DNA from: Pyronema omphalodes
Lineage: Eukaryota > Ascomycota > Pezizomycetes > Pezizales > Pyronemataceae
Length of the DNA stretch: 64,000 nt
Reading direction: 5' to 3'
NCBI GenBank assembly: GCA_024516155.1
Contig: JAJJXM010000026.1
Span: 434,001-498,000, forward strand
Made by a program: the position numbers and the translations under genes. Below the pieces are notes generated by a model. It saw only the letters and a list, made by a program, of their open reading frames with translations, searched no databases and was not told where the DNA came from. Of this stretch, positions 44,689-55,345 are shown piece after piece (within the stretch, counting starts at the first letter, position 1; each line of letters opens with the position of its first letter).

Positions 44689-47600
44689 TCCCCACCAGCA
44701 TCTTGATTCTTGCTTTGGAATTTCACATCGTATAAAATATCTTAAGATTTCTACAGTCTGATGAAGTTTAAGATAGTAGACAGTAGCTAGTGACAATTTC
44801 CTTTCATTTCCCTATCCCTATCCTAGATCTAGGTACTCTAGATGCGTTACGTGTAGGTTCCACGGGTGACGGTCTAGTAAAGTACCTGTACCTGTTTTGT
44901 TTTTCTGACACCTATTTTTCTTTTTCCGACACTGTATATGGGATTTCATTCGTTCATTCGTTCATTCATTCGAAATTATTCGTACTGGTTGGTGATATTT
45001 ATGATGGTTATATTTATTATAGTTATATTTATGATGATTATATGGTGATGATGATGATTGTCATATTTATATGATGATGGCTGTCGATAAGCGATAGGCA
45101 AAACACTGGTTTCACTGGTTGGATGGATGATGTTTCGCTGGATGGATGATGTTTCGCTGGCTGGTTTCGCTGGTCTCGCCGGCGAGTTTCGCTGGCTGCT
45201 TGAGCCTTGGCTGGTCAATCCCGATTCCCCGCCAACAATCCCCGCCATCAATCGCGCCGAAAAACGAGTACATATACAAGCCTAAAGCTTAAACCCATCA
45301 TCGGCCAGCAAACACGAACACGGCCACGACCATCAGTCTCCAATCCTCATCACCCTACATAGGCAGTGATAACGATATCCAACTATATCGATAAAAGCAG
45401 ATTTGTAGGCAATGGTTATGTGGTATGAGTTTATGAGTCTATAAGGCAATCTAAATCGTTTCTTGTTTCTTTTTTTCTTTTCGACATCTTTTTTCTTATC
45501 GGCAGCAGCCTTAACAGCGTCGATCAACGAGTTCTATCTACATTCCCGTTCCTGTTCCTATTCCCGTTCCTGCATTCCACATGGAGATTTAGATGGAGCC
45601 TAGGGCCCGGGTTCTTCATTGATAGGTTGGTAGGTTGGTAGGTTGGTAAGGTTGGTAAGGCAGAGCAGAGGAGCAGAGGAGCAGAGCAGAGATGGCGACT
45701 ACCTACTGGCCTGATTTTGTATGCGATCGCGGCCGGCTTCACGGCTTCGAATAATAGGTGCAGATGGTGCAGGTTATAAAAAACCGACGAACCGGAATGT
45801 TGCGGTTGGGCGAGATGTATGTATGGCGGGCATACTTTTTGGGCTGTTTAACTTTGAGTTCAACTTCTAACTGGTCTACTTTGAAAGATACAGTGGAAGA
45901 TAGAAATAAATACATAACTTGCCGAAATATCTTTTGGTTTTTTATATACATACATAGCAGCTAGCTGGGGTTTTAAAGAGGTCGGGAAATACATACATAT
46001 TTCTTACCGGACTTTTACAGTCTCCAGTCGCCAGTCGCAAGTTACCAGTCACCGAAAATATATGCTCGGGGGCGGAGGTGGATAGACCGAGTCACCGAAT
46101 CACCGAGCCGGCCAGAACTGGCTAAAAGTTTAAACGCCGATATGGTTGGTTACTTGGTTTGGTGACTGGTCACCAGACGCGTCCATCTGTGGCACCGTGC
46201 GCTATCTTCCCAAAATCAGGTGACAGCGCGTAAAGTACCCTTGCGTCGCGTCGTTCTTCCTCTGTTGGTCACTGGTGTAAGAGAAATTTTGGTAACCCCC
46301 GAAACCCAACGTGGTTTTAACTTTTAAGTGCACAAACCCAAAGAAGGCGTCATCAGTCAGTCATCAACCACACCGGGTAGACCCAGTAGAAGCCAATCAT
46401 GGTAATAGATGATTGGGTATCTTGAACATCTTGCATACATATCTTTGAACGCGTTTCAGAACGTCGAAGGATTACTTTGAGACTGGGTCACTGGGGCATC
46501 AGGGGATGAAGAACGACTCAGGATTGGTGCAGCATTGAGTAAGGAGCATACGGCGTTGGGTTTTTGAAATATGCGATATTTTCTGAACCTAGAAGAAGCC
46601 CAGCCATCGATTTTGTTTCCTTGTTTCCTGGTTTCCCCACAACCCAGGTACATCACATCGCATCACATCGCATCACATCAGCTCTCCACCAGGCACCGGC
46701 TGAAAAGTTATCGAATTGCCCCCGGACAGACAGACAAGAAGATGATGCTGATGCTGATGCTGCCTTTTCGGTGCACGAGTACGCAAAGTTTCAAACAGCC
46801 TGAGGAAATTTCGTTACATATGCATGACTGAGCATACACTGTACCAAGCGGCTATGATTGGCGTTCCTCCTGGTCTTCCTGATGGAGATAGCGAGCCAAG
46901 CCCGGGTGAGAGGGATTGCACTTCTGGAAGGTCGTTCAGAAATCTGCCCACCATTCCGAGGAGTTCTCTAGGCGATTCTCTGTGCTTAGCCGAACTTCCA
47001 GGTATTTCAGGCACCTCAGGCATCCTTAAGTTTCTCCGTCATAATCTACGCTTCATGAAGAATCACTGTTTATGTTTGATTATACAGGCTTGTCATTGGT
47101 TGCCTTGGGTATGTCTTTGTTTATGTTTGATGGGCTTTCAGTTCCTGCAATCTACAATTTCCAATGACAGGAGCAGGTGTCAGGTGTCAGGTGCGGAGGC
47201 CATCCTTCAGGTCCACCAGTGTCCTCTATCTAACCAGGCCGGACTGATTCCCTAGGCTGCTGCTAAGTGCCAAGAATAGGTTAGACGGAGAGGGAAGACT
47301 GTTACATCCGAATGACGGTAGCAGAGAGTGTCTCAAGGGTAATCTTCAAAGGGATCAACAGCTTGTATGTCATCACAGCTGTTTTCAGTTTAAAGAGTTT
47401 ATATTTTGACGCTGTGTTTGGTTTGATATGTGCATGGTGTTTGGAATATATGAACTTTTATGTGATTGCTTTTCAGCCCGGCTCTTTTCTTCTGGACTTC
47501 CGACAAACTCTAGTAGATGCCTATTTCGAGCTACCCAGGGAGGAAACCCCGCTGTTCTGTTGGCGGTGGTGGTGGTGTTGGCGGCGGTGTTGTTGGCGGT

Positions 47601-48462
47601 GGGCTTGTAACCATGGCAACCGCCGTAAACAAATCGGGGATCCGACCAGTCACGAGTTTCGTGTTGTTTTGCATCGCGTCGTCTAGGGTTTGCTGTATGT
47701 TAGTGGGTGTCCACCGAAATGTTCCGTGAGCCAGATCAACAACAAATTGAAGATATCACCACTTTATTATATCGTAATTTTGCTTGATATTGGGAAACAA
47801 AATGGATCTATTCAATATCTAGAGTTTCTACATCCAATTCCACACCTTCGCCGCCGTTCATCATTCCCTCGCCGCCCCCCTCCCCCCCTCCCTGCCCGCC
47901 TATTCTCTTTCGAGTATAAAGTTACACACCATCCACAAAACAGTCTACAAGGATCCCCCATGCACAACCTTTTCTGCCAAGCGCTGTCGCCGCAGTAACG
48001 AAGGACCCATACTTAAGCTACACAGCTGGCCCAATTCTTTCGTCTTGTAGACCCGAAGAGTGGAGACTGACAACCAACCGACGGCCAGAAGAATTGCCAA
48101 AAAAGGTTCAAAGACCGGACGAAGCGACAGCGACATCTGCCAGCACTCCGCGAGAATCGACAATTCGAGGGTTTCAAGACGAAAAAAATAAAAACGACGA
48201 CACGATTAAAGAATCATACGCCGCACGACTTACTGACAAGACGAGGAGTCACGGAACGACACGGGGCAACATCAAGGGACGAATCAAAAGAAGAGAAAGA
48301 AGTTCATGATCACCACGCGATAATTCCGACAACCAACAAATTCGTACGACAAACGCAAGGGACGGTGAAAAAAGGGGGAATTGAACAGTTTGCAAAAGAA
48401 GAGTTGTGTATTTTTGTGTCGGGATAAAAAAAAAAGCTGGAGTAGAGATCACCACCACAACA

Positions 48463-50645
48463 ATGGAAGTCGAAACAACACTCTCATCGCCATTACAACC
48501 GCATTCTTTTAGGAGTCCTGCTTGGAGCGATTCTCCGTCAGTAAACCGTGGAAACTCAAATATGTTTGGTCCGAGATTGGACGCGTCGGCACAGAAGGAG
48601 AATTTGTTTGGAGGAAACAAGGAAGATCCAAATGGAAATTTGTCGTCGGAAATGTCGCATAATTTTCATATCGACAGACAGTGCGTTGTCTTTGTTGTTG
48701 TGAACGGTTCCGTAAAGTGGAGTACTGACAGTTACCATAGACCGGTGAATCCAACTCCTCGGCGATCATTATTCGCGTCTGTAGTCACGAATCAGCGTTG
48801 TCAGTCCCCCGAACGTTAACCGCGATACGTTGCTGACCATTCTCGACTAATAGCAAACATCAACACCCCCTATGTTGCTTCGTCGCCTTTTGTCAACTCA
48901 TCGCCCTTTGTAGGATCGCCTTGCGGCAGCCAGCCCTCATTCTCACAGCAGCAGTCTCCATTCCCGGCTTCCCCTTGCGCAAGTCAGTCAAGTTACGCGA
49001 CTCAGTCTCCGTTTGTCAACAGTCCAGCACCTAGTCGGTCATCTTTTACGGGCGATTCACCGTTTGTCAACTCTCCGGCTCCAAGCCAGAGTTCTTTCGC
49101 TACTCAATCCCCATTTGTCAACAGCCCATGTGCGAGCCAGAGTTCATTTAGTCAGTCTCCGTTTGGAAATTCGCCATGCGTTTCTCAGTCATCGGGACAA
49201 TCACCGTTCGGACAGAGCCCATTTACGAGTAGAACCCCGTGGAATGGCCCCTCACCGTTCGGGGATCACATAAGTGATGTCTCGCCGCTTCGCCAAAAGG
49301 CGAACTTCACCGGCGGATTCCAGCGTTCCACTCCTCTCACACCCAGCAGCGGTGGTAGCAGTTCCGGAATGATGGGAAGTATCCATAGCAGTCCTCCATC
49401 AGAGTCGCCATTGAATAGTATCCCGCGTCGCCCAAACCTTGCCAAGAAGGCTTCCGGTCTATCCCGTCCTTCATTGCTCGGTCTCGGCAAGAGTACACGG
49501 TTTTCTAACAACGCCGTTACCAAAACCAGCCGGCCATTATTCACCCCTTCACCCTCAGGGACACCCGCCATCAAGCTAGAAGAACTTTTCGAGACTGCCT
49601 CTCCCCAAGGAAAGAAAATCGACAACTTCCTAGCACCGCCCCAAAATTACCTTGGAGCCGACGATGGTGGATCCCCTCTACCTGTCTCCCGCCAGTCCCG
49701 TCCTACCTTGCTCCGCAAGCAGGGCAAGATTCGACGAGCGCTGAGTATGTATGAGAATATTGGTGACGTCATCAAGAACGATTCTAAGGACATCGATATG
49801 ACGCCTGCGCCATTAGTACCCAGCCCTCTGTCATTGGCCCCCCTTGTTGAGGCACCGAGTGACTCTCCTGCTGACCCTGGCGAGAACTCTTACCTTCCGT
49901 CATTCACAATTAAAGACGACCCTCTACGGAGAATTACAAGGGCAACTCTTTGTGATGTACTTGATCAGAAGTATCGAATGCATTACGATGAATTCCTCAT
50001 TGTAGACTGTCGCTTTGAGTATGAGTACGAAGGAGGACATATTGCCGGGGCTATCAATGTCAATACCATTGATGTCCTAGAGGAAAAGTTTTTCACTAAG
50101 CCAACGGATACTAAAAAGTTGATCATATTCCATTGCGAGTACAGTGCGCACCGCGCACCACGGATGTAAGCTTAATTCTTATCCTTATCCATCCCCACAT
50201 CCTGTCACCCCTTAATCTGATCGGCTCGCTAATCCTATTCAGGGCACTCCACCTCCGTAAACGCGATCGCCAGCTCAACATGCACCGCTATCCCCTGCTA
50301 CACTATCCCGATATCTACATCCTTGAAGGCGGCTACAGTAACTTCTTCTCACAACACCGACAACGTTGCGAGCCCCAGAACTACGTGGAAATGGATGATG
50401 CTGCCCACAAGAGAACTTGTGAGAAGGAGATGCATCGTTTCCGCCGCAACACTAAATTCACGAGGACCCAGAGCTTTACGTTTGGTGCTGCTGGGGGACA
50501 AGGTCCGCCGGAAATGGGAGGTATGGGAGGTATGGGAGGATTAGGAGGATTAGGAGGAAGGGATGATAACTTTAGTGATGGTAGCCCCACAGGGATGGGC
50601 AGGGATACTCGGGATAAAGGACAGAGGAGGATGGCTAGTTATTAG
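48463..50645 (+). CDS. Cdc25-type M-phase inducer phosphatase
   Basis: This dual-specificity phosphatase activates Cdk1 by removing inhibitory phosphates and drives entry into mitosis. The C-terminal catalytic domain shows IVDCRFEYEYEGGHIAGAINV and the active-site loop HCEYSAHRAP (HCx5R, catalytic Cys codon at 50134). The last intron is clear: 50166-50242 (GTAAGC...TTCAG), joining APRM to ALHLRKRDRQLN. Upstream, a TAA at 48817 is in frame with both sides, so an intron ending at TAG 48853 is needed; a donor at 48815 gives 39 bp, one at 48797 gives 57 bp. A 51-bp in-frame intron at 48681-48731 is also possible. The N-terminal half has repeated SPFVNSP...SQSSF units; the C-terminus ends in a GGMGG/GGLGG stretch. 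About 688 residues in the simplest model; the N-terminal exon limits are unsure. Confidence 0.88.
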
Positions 50646-51665
50646 GGGGCAGTACTCCTTCCAATGGCAGGTGTGCGTTGGATGGAAACTGGGGACTAGG
50701 GATTGGATATTGAAGGAGGGAAGGATGAGAGGAAGTAAAGGGGAGGAACATTGAAGAGAGCATGAAGGAAACGGCGTTTTGGATACTGCGTTTAACTTTG
50801 CGTTTAGCGTGTGCGATTATTTGGCGGGTGTACGTCATAAAAACTTATGGATATCAACTCGGTCGACGTCACGGCACCTACCGGGAATAACTATCACCTA
50901 TCAACAACTACTACAACTACTACTACCATTGCTGTCAATACTCGATCCCCTGCTACATCAACAGCATTATTTTTGGAAAATCAATATCTACCTACCTCTA
51001 TTATGACAACTATTCTTAGATTGTATCCCAAACTTCCTGATAGATCTTGTTGAGGTTTATTGAAGGATAAAGGGAGATAGGGTGGTGGAAGAATGATTTT
51101 GTTTGAGGTATTACAGTTGGCGGTATATATTAGTAAAACAACAACTTACTTAAAGGCGAGCAAAGGCGTAAAATTCTGTTTTTTTTTTTTTTTTTTTTTT
51201 TTGTATTCTATATTTCTTTTTCTTTCTTATTTTTTTGTTATTCTTTCTTTTGGTTTTTATGGATTTCTTTTTTTTGGAGGTGTATTCACCATATAGGAAA
51301 CTTTGGTGATGCAAAATACCTACCAGGTTTTCTTTTTTAGGGGATTATAACAAACTTCAAAGTATTGGGCTAACTTAGGATACGATTCTTTACTTACAAT
51401 TTTTGGGTATGTGTGTGTGTTGGTGAGCTGGGGGTGGGTGGGCGGGTGGGCGGGTGGGCGGGGACAGGAGGATTAGGACGAGGTTATCGTAGAGAATGGA
51501 AATAACCGCATGGTTTTGTATACGAATTAAAGATGGCTTTACTGATTGATTAATTGATTCATTGATTGTATATGAGTTTTTTTTTTTTTTTTTTTTTCTT
51601 TTTTTTAAAAAAGGATTAAATAATAAGGAATGATGAGACAGACGTTTTTATTGGCTTTGGTAATT

Positions 51666-51730
51666 TTTGATTTGATTTGATTTGATTTGATTTGATTTGA
51701 TTTGATTTGATTTGATTTGATTTGATTTGA
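51666..51730 (+). repeat. TTTGA microsatellite, about 13 copies
   Basis: Perfect pentanucleotide repeat. The same GATTTGATTTG string starts the two LINE relics at 35393 and 52393 as their A-rich tail (read on the plus strand), so this array may derive from such a tail. Confidence 0.95.
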
Positions 51731-51741
51731 GATATGAGTAA

Positions 51742-51901
51742 GAGTAATAAGAGTAATAAGAGTAATAAGAGTAATAAGAGTAATAAGAGTAATAAGAGTA
51801 ATAAGAGTAATAAGAGTAATAAGAGTAATAAGAGTAATAAGAGTAATAAGAGTAATAAGAGTAATAAGAGTAATAAGAGTAATAAGAGTAATAAGAGTAA
51901 T
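51742..51901 (+). repeat. GAGTAATAA minisatellite, about 18 copies
   Basis: Nearly perfect 9-bp unit immediately after the TTTGA array. Because 9 is a multiple of 3, it keeps frames open on both strands (Ser-Asn-Lys repeats one way, Leu-Ile-Thr or Leu-Leu-Leu the other), but nothing suggests translation. Confidence 0.95.
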
Positions 51902-52370
51902 ATCGATGTCGTTGGATAAATTAATAATTTGGGCGCGCGGGTGGGGGGTGGGGGGGGGGCGGGGGGTCGACGATACAAATGACTGAATATTCTCTCTCTC
52001 CATATATATACATGCATCTCTATATATAACCATGAGATCTCAATACCGTTGTATTTATATACATAAACAGAATGTCTGAGCTTAATATTCTGCGTAGATT
52101 CTGGATGGATTCTGGTGAATCATAGCATATCACTTCTTTCTTAGGAGCACCTTGGGAAGCAGTGCGAAATGGATGCGCTATGTCACTCGGGATTTCTTGT
52201 AGCTTGCTCTGGGCTTGGATACAGAATAGGTTATGCCATTCCTCACTCGCCACTCGTCACTCGGAACAGTGACGAAGGCGATATAAACTCTATCTTGATG
52301 CTCTACTAGGCATATTGCTTGTTGTGTTGCGCTGGGGTTGATCGGACTATGCATGCGTATGTATTCCGGT

Positions 52371-52392
52371 TGGGGGGGGGGGGGGGGGGGGG
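52371..52392. repeat. G22 run left of the LINE relic
   Basis: Twenty-two consecutive G bases directly abut the tail side of the LINE 3'-end relic. Confidence 0.9.
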
Positions 52393-52604
52393 TTGATTTG
52401 ATTTGATTTGATTTTCTTGAACGTTCCCAACCTTAAGGTTATGACGTATGCCACAGTCTAATTACATTTCGAGGCTCCAGCTGTTACCTTAGATTCTCGC
52501 TGGGATCCGCCCCAGAGCGTACTTCATTTCTTGGGCCTGTTGCCACCTCTCTTCCTCCTGCTGGTTTTCATGCTCGTCGTTACATTTTGGAGCCCTGTTT
52601 GCTC
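52393..52604 (-). mobile_element. Truncated LINE 3'-end relic in a poly-G site
   Basis: About 212 bp reading on the minus strand. On the plus strand it starts with GATTTG tail repeats, then CAACCTTAAGGTTATGACG, CCGCCCCAGAGCG and GGAGCCCTGTTTGCTC. All of these match the 3' UTR of the intact element at 551-760 in the same order (CAACCGTAAGGTTATGGCGG, ACGCCCCAGAGCG, TGAGCCCTGTTTGCTC). The copy is 5'-truncated and is bounded by G runs on both sides. Confidence 0.85.
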
Positions 52605-52630
52605 GGGGGGGGGGGGGGGGGGGGGGGGGG
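52605..52630. repeat. G26 run right of the LINE relic
   Basis: Twenty-six consecutive G bases; the longest G run in the window. With the G22 run at 52371-52392 it may represent the duplicated insertion target. Confidence 0.9.
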
Positions 52631-53276
52631 TTACGCTATGCAGGATGTCTAAGCAGGATGTTGAAAGGTACTTGTATTCGCCGGGTAGTAGAGGTGGATG
52701 TGGATGTGGATGGGCTGCCGCTGGCTATATGTAGCTTCTATCGTTGTACTCGTTGTTGTCCTTTAGTTAATCATGTCTTGGTGTTCGTCCACTTCCATCT
52801 TTAGACTTTCTTTTTGTACCTCGTTTCGCGCACTCTTTGATGCAGGATTTTGCAGGCTTTGGATGGCTGGTGTTTGCTCTTGTTTAATTTTCGTCGTCGG
52901 TTGCCCGTCGTTTATTCTCGTGGTCTTGTTAATTCCACGCCGGAATCCCTTCCTTCTGCCTTACTGGTTCACATCACGCTGCTAGAATGCCCTGGAGACT
53001 GTAGTCCACAGATGCCATCAAGTAAATCAAGTAAATCTACAACTCTGTAAGTATTTCACCCCGCTTCGTTTGCTTTCCTTTCTTTTCTCGGAACACCCAG
53101 CTAACCGACGAAGTAACCTCACTTTCAGCTAGATAGCGAGCTAGATAACAACACTCGATCCTCCGCTTCTTGAGCTGCCTCGTCATTAATATTCCTTTGC
53201 ATTGCTGCTGTCGCCGTCGTTCCGTTTTGCAACCTTTCGGGGTATCAACATCCTACGTCCTAAATCCCACCGGCAA

Positions 53277-53297
53277 CCCCCCCCCCCCCCCCCCCCA
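53277..53297. repeat. C21 run
   Basis: Twenty-one consecutive C bases in non-coding DNA. Confidence 0.9.
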
Positions 53298-53624
53298 CGC
53301 ACACAGAGAGAGAGGAAAAACCAACAATGGTAATGCCTCGTCAGGCCGCCGTTACACCTCCTGCCCCCCCCTTGCGACCAGGCTGATGATAAATCATCAT
53401 ATCCTCCTCCTCCTCCACCGACTCCGAGCTTCTGCTCTTCCGTCTGTGACCCTGGAAAATAGACAACTTTGTCATCTATATCTCAACAACTGTAGGACAA
53501 GCACCAGAACATCTGCCCGGCCTTGGGGTTCCAATTTGTATGAAAATGCAACTGTGCATGGGGTCCCAAAGGGATGAGGCTGTTGAGGAGGGATAGGTAT
53601 AGACACTGGCTTATGCATATCACC

Positions 53625-53760
53625 GCAGGAATGATTTTGTGGTTTACTTGTCTTGCTTGAGTGTTATTTTTCATTTTCAGGTGTGTACGAGACGAGATTA
53701 GATACCACCGGGTATACAAGATCCTTTGAAGCTTTGCTGAATCCAACTTTGGACTGATTG
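53625..53760 (+). repeat. LINE-associated repeat, copy A
   Basis: Landmarks are CTTGTCTTGCTTGAGTG, TTTTCAGGTGTGTACG, ATACCACCGGGTATACAAGAT and GCTGAATCCAACTTTGGACT. The sequence just downstream (GCAGAGATGAAGAAGAAGTGG...TTTCTGTTTTTCC) is also shared with that after copy C. Confidence 0.75.
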
Positions 53761-53864
53761 TAACAATGTGGTGGGGATTAGGCAGAGATGAAGAAGAAGT
53801 GGAGATGGATTGTGTTTTTCTGTTTTTCCGTGCGCACCCCGGGATTGGTATCCTCACAATGCGA

Positions 53865-54005
53865 ATTCTGTATCTTCCTTGCCCTTCTGTTTGGTTTTCT
53901 TTTGGCTTTTTTTTTGTTTTCAGATGCGTGATATGTAGTGTGTTGGCTGAGTTTAAATACCACTGGGTATTCAAGATTCTCTGCTAGATCCAACTTTGGA
54001 CTTAC
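53865..54005 (+). repeat. LINE-associated repeat, copy B
   Basis: Landmarks are TGTATCTTCCTTGCCCTT, TTTTCAGATGCGTGATATG, AATACCACTGGGTATTCAAGA and CTGCTAGATCCAACTTTGGA. It lies about 245 bp after copy A, so A and B look like tandem monomers just ahead of the ORF1 remnant. Confidence 0.8.
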
Positions 54006-54141
54006 TCTTGGATTCAAAGCTGTAATCCTCAAGCTACTCCACACACCTCCACCTCCACTTTTTCGAAATCAAATCTTCTCTTTCTTCGTCACAACTGACA
54101 ACAAAAAAAAAACAGAATCGATTACCCGCCTAAAGGGCAGC

Positions 54142-55158
54142 ATGGACTCGGACGTAATCCTTAACGCTATAAAAGGGACACACCCCAACAAACGGCATAG
54201 GGACCAGGAACTGGACCCTGCGGAGCGGACAGATGGTCGAGTTCGAATACTCACCACAAAGATAGACAGCCAGGCGGTTGGACTCGCAGCTTTTCTCCAA
54301 AAGATCAAAGAGGTGGAAAAAGTGGTTATCAAAAGTGATGCGAGAATAAAAGGGGCCGATGCTGAGTGTTTGGAAAACCTGCGGGAGCAGGTAGCTACAC
54401 TCCAATAACTCCTGGAGGAACAGCAAAACATAACGAAGCAGTATGAGAGACGCTTCGGTCAACTGACCGTCGAGGCGCTGCAAGCGAGCAAAACAACAAG
54501 AACGGAAAGCGAAAAACCTGGTGGGGGCAAAGCCATTCCTCATTCGAAGTCTGAGGGGTCTCACCAACCCACAATGACAACTCAACCGAACATTCCCAAA
54601 ACACTGACAAAGGTGCAGTCGTACGCTGAAGCTTGCAAAAACGAATGGCAGACACAGGTCTCCAAATAACAAAAACAGCTCATCAAGAAGCAACCTACGG
54701 TATTCACACCAGCAAAGAACCTGCGGCTGGAAGACAGAAGGATAATCTTCACACGACGCGAAGGAGCAAAAGCAACTTCCAAACCTGACCAGGAAATCAC
54801 TGTGGTAAAAAACAATTGTCTCTTTTTCAAGAACGATCGGGGTTTCTACCGGATTGCCAAGGTTGTACACAACGTTAACGGCACAATCACAGCGATAACT
54901 GGCCCAGAGGTTGATGCCAGAACAATGATCAGTAACTACCGGCATGAAATTGTGAATGCTATATGGAGAGTCCGAAATGGCATCCTTGCTCTGCATCAGC
55001 TGGAGAAATGGATTAAACTGAAGGTTCATGGTATCCCATTTAATCGCTTCAGGGGCAAAGGATCACATGGAGTTCAAAAACTCCAGATTGAAATACAAGC
55101 TAATCATGAGGGCATTGGGTATTGGGTGTTTTGTTGTTTTTTTTCCTGGTTTGGTTAG
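54142..55158 (+). pseudogene. Broken LINE ORF1 (gag-like)
   Basis: One reading frame from the ATG of MDSDVILNAIKGTH runs to 55158, interrupted by two in-frame TAA stops (54406-54408 and around 54667). The residues WIKLKVHGIPFNRFRGKGSHGVQKLQIEIQ match the ORF1 core of the intact element (WFKLTVHSIPLDSYPD...MQALQSEIE), establishing the relation. Coding similarity ends near 55110, before the zinc knuckles, and ORF2 is absent, so this is a truncated, dead copy of a related but distinct element on the plus strand. Both stops sit where CAA (Gln) would fit the Gln-rich context, consistent with C-to-T decay. Confidence 0.8.
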
Positions 55159-55194
55159 TTTTTCCTGCGGAAATTGTGATTGGTAATATTCCCT

Positions 55195-55345
55195 GACTAC
55201 GGGTTTTGCATCTTCCTTGCCCTTGTCTTGATTTGTTTTGCCTTTTTTATTTTATTTGATGATGCGTGGTGTGGTATGTTCTAGAAAAGCGGCAATACCA
55301 CTTGGTATACGAAATTCCCTGCTAGATTCAACTTTGGACTATGTA
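55195..55345 (+). repeat. LINE-associated repeat, copy C
   Basis: Landmarks are TGCATCTTCCTTGCCCTT, GATGCGTGGTGTGGTATG, AATACCACTTGGTATACGAA and CTGCTAGATTCAACTTTGGACT, matching copies A and B in the same order. It lies just after the ORF1 remnant. Further shared sequence (CAGAGATGGAGCCGGAGTGG...TTTCTGTTTATTTTTTC) extends to about 55440. Confidence 0.8.

Larger units (their letters stand above)
38817..48462. other. Long repeat-rich intergenic region
   Basis: About 9.6 kb without a supportable gene. It holds an A22-type run near 39850, G runs at 40092-40104 and 40702-40715, a C19 run at 44670-44688, GGACTGG/GAGCTGAGCTGG units near 41020-41060, CCATCCACAGCAA units near 42000-42060, CCCCTCCGTAA units near 42708-42740, ATC/CAT trinucleotides near 42810-42840, GTTCGTTATTTG units near 42970-43030, and GGTTGGTA and GAGCAGAG units near 45625-45690. 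Sequence is AT-rich with many ATACATACAT-type strings. The right end must carry the Cdc25 promoter and leader. Confidence 0.5.
50646..52392. other. Intergenic gap with satellites
   Basis: No gene seen. It holds ACTACTACA-type repeats near 50910, T-runs near 51180-51200 and 51580-51600, a TTTGA repeat (51666-51730), a 9-bp minisatellite (51742-51901), G-rich sequence with GGGTGGGCGG units near 51435-51462 and near 51940-51966, and the start of a G22 run (52371-52392). Confidence 0.6.
52631..54141. other. Non-coding stretch before the ORF1 remnant
   Basis: No supported gene. It holds a C21 run (53277-53297) and two copies of a diverged repeat of about 150-240 bp (53625-53760 and 53865-54005), listed separately, which lead directly into the ORF1 remnant. 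Confidence 0.5.

Noticed and set aside
46824..47255. 143-residue frame with Pro/Gly/Ser-rich start, and its antisense partner
   Set aside because: Open on both strands, ends in a Cys/Leu-rich run and shows no family motif or introns. I could not support it as a gene.
51605..52033. Long minus-strand frame with LIT or LLL repeats
   Set aside because: It is a product of the 9-bp satellite and the TTTGA array, not a protein.
53170..53577. Frame containing LYLNNCRTSTRTSARPW, briefly considered as a LINE ORF2 start
   Set aside because: The resemblance to LINE endonuclease starts (QLNCRKS-type) is too short, and no further endonuclease motif follows.
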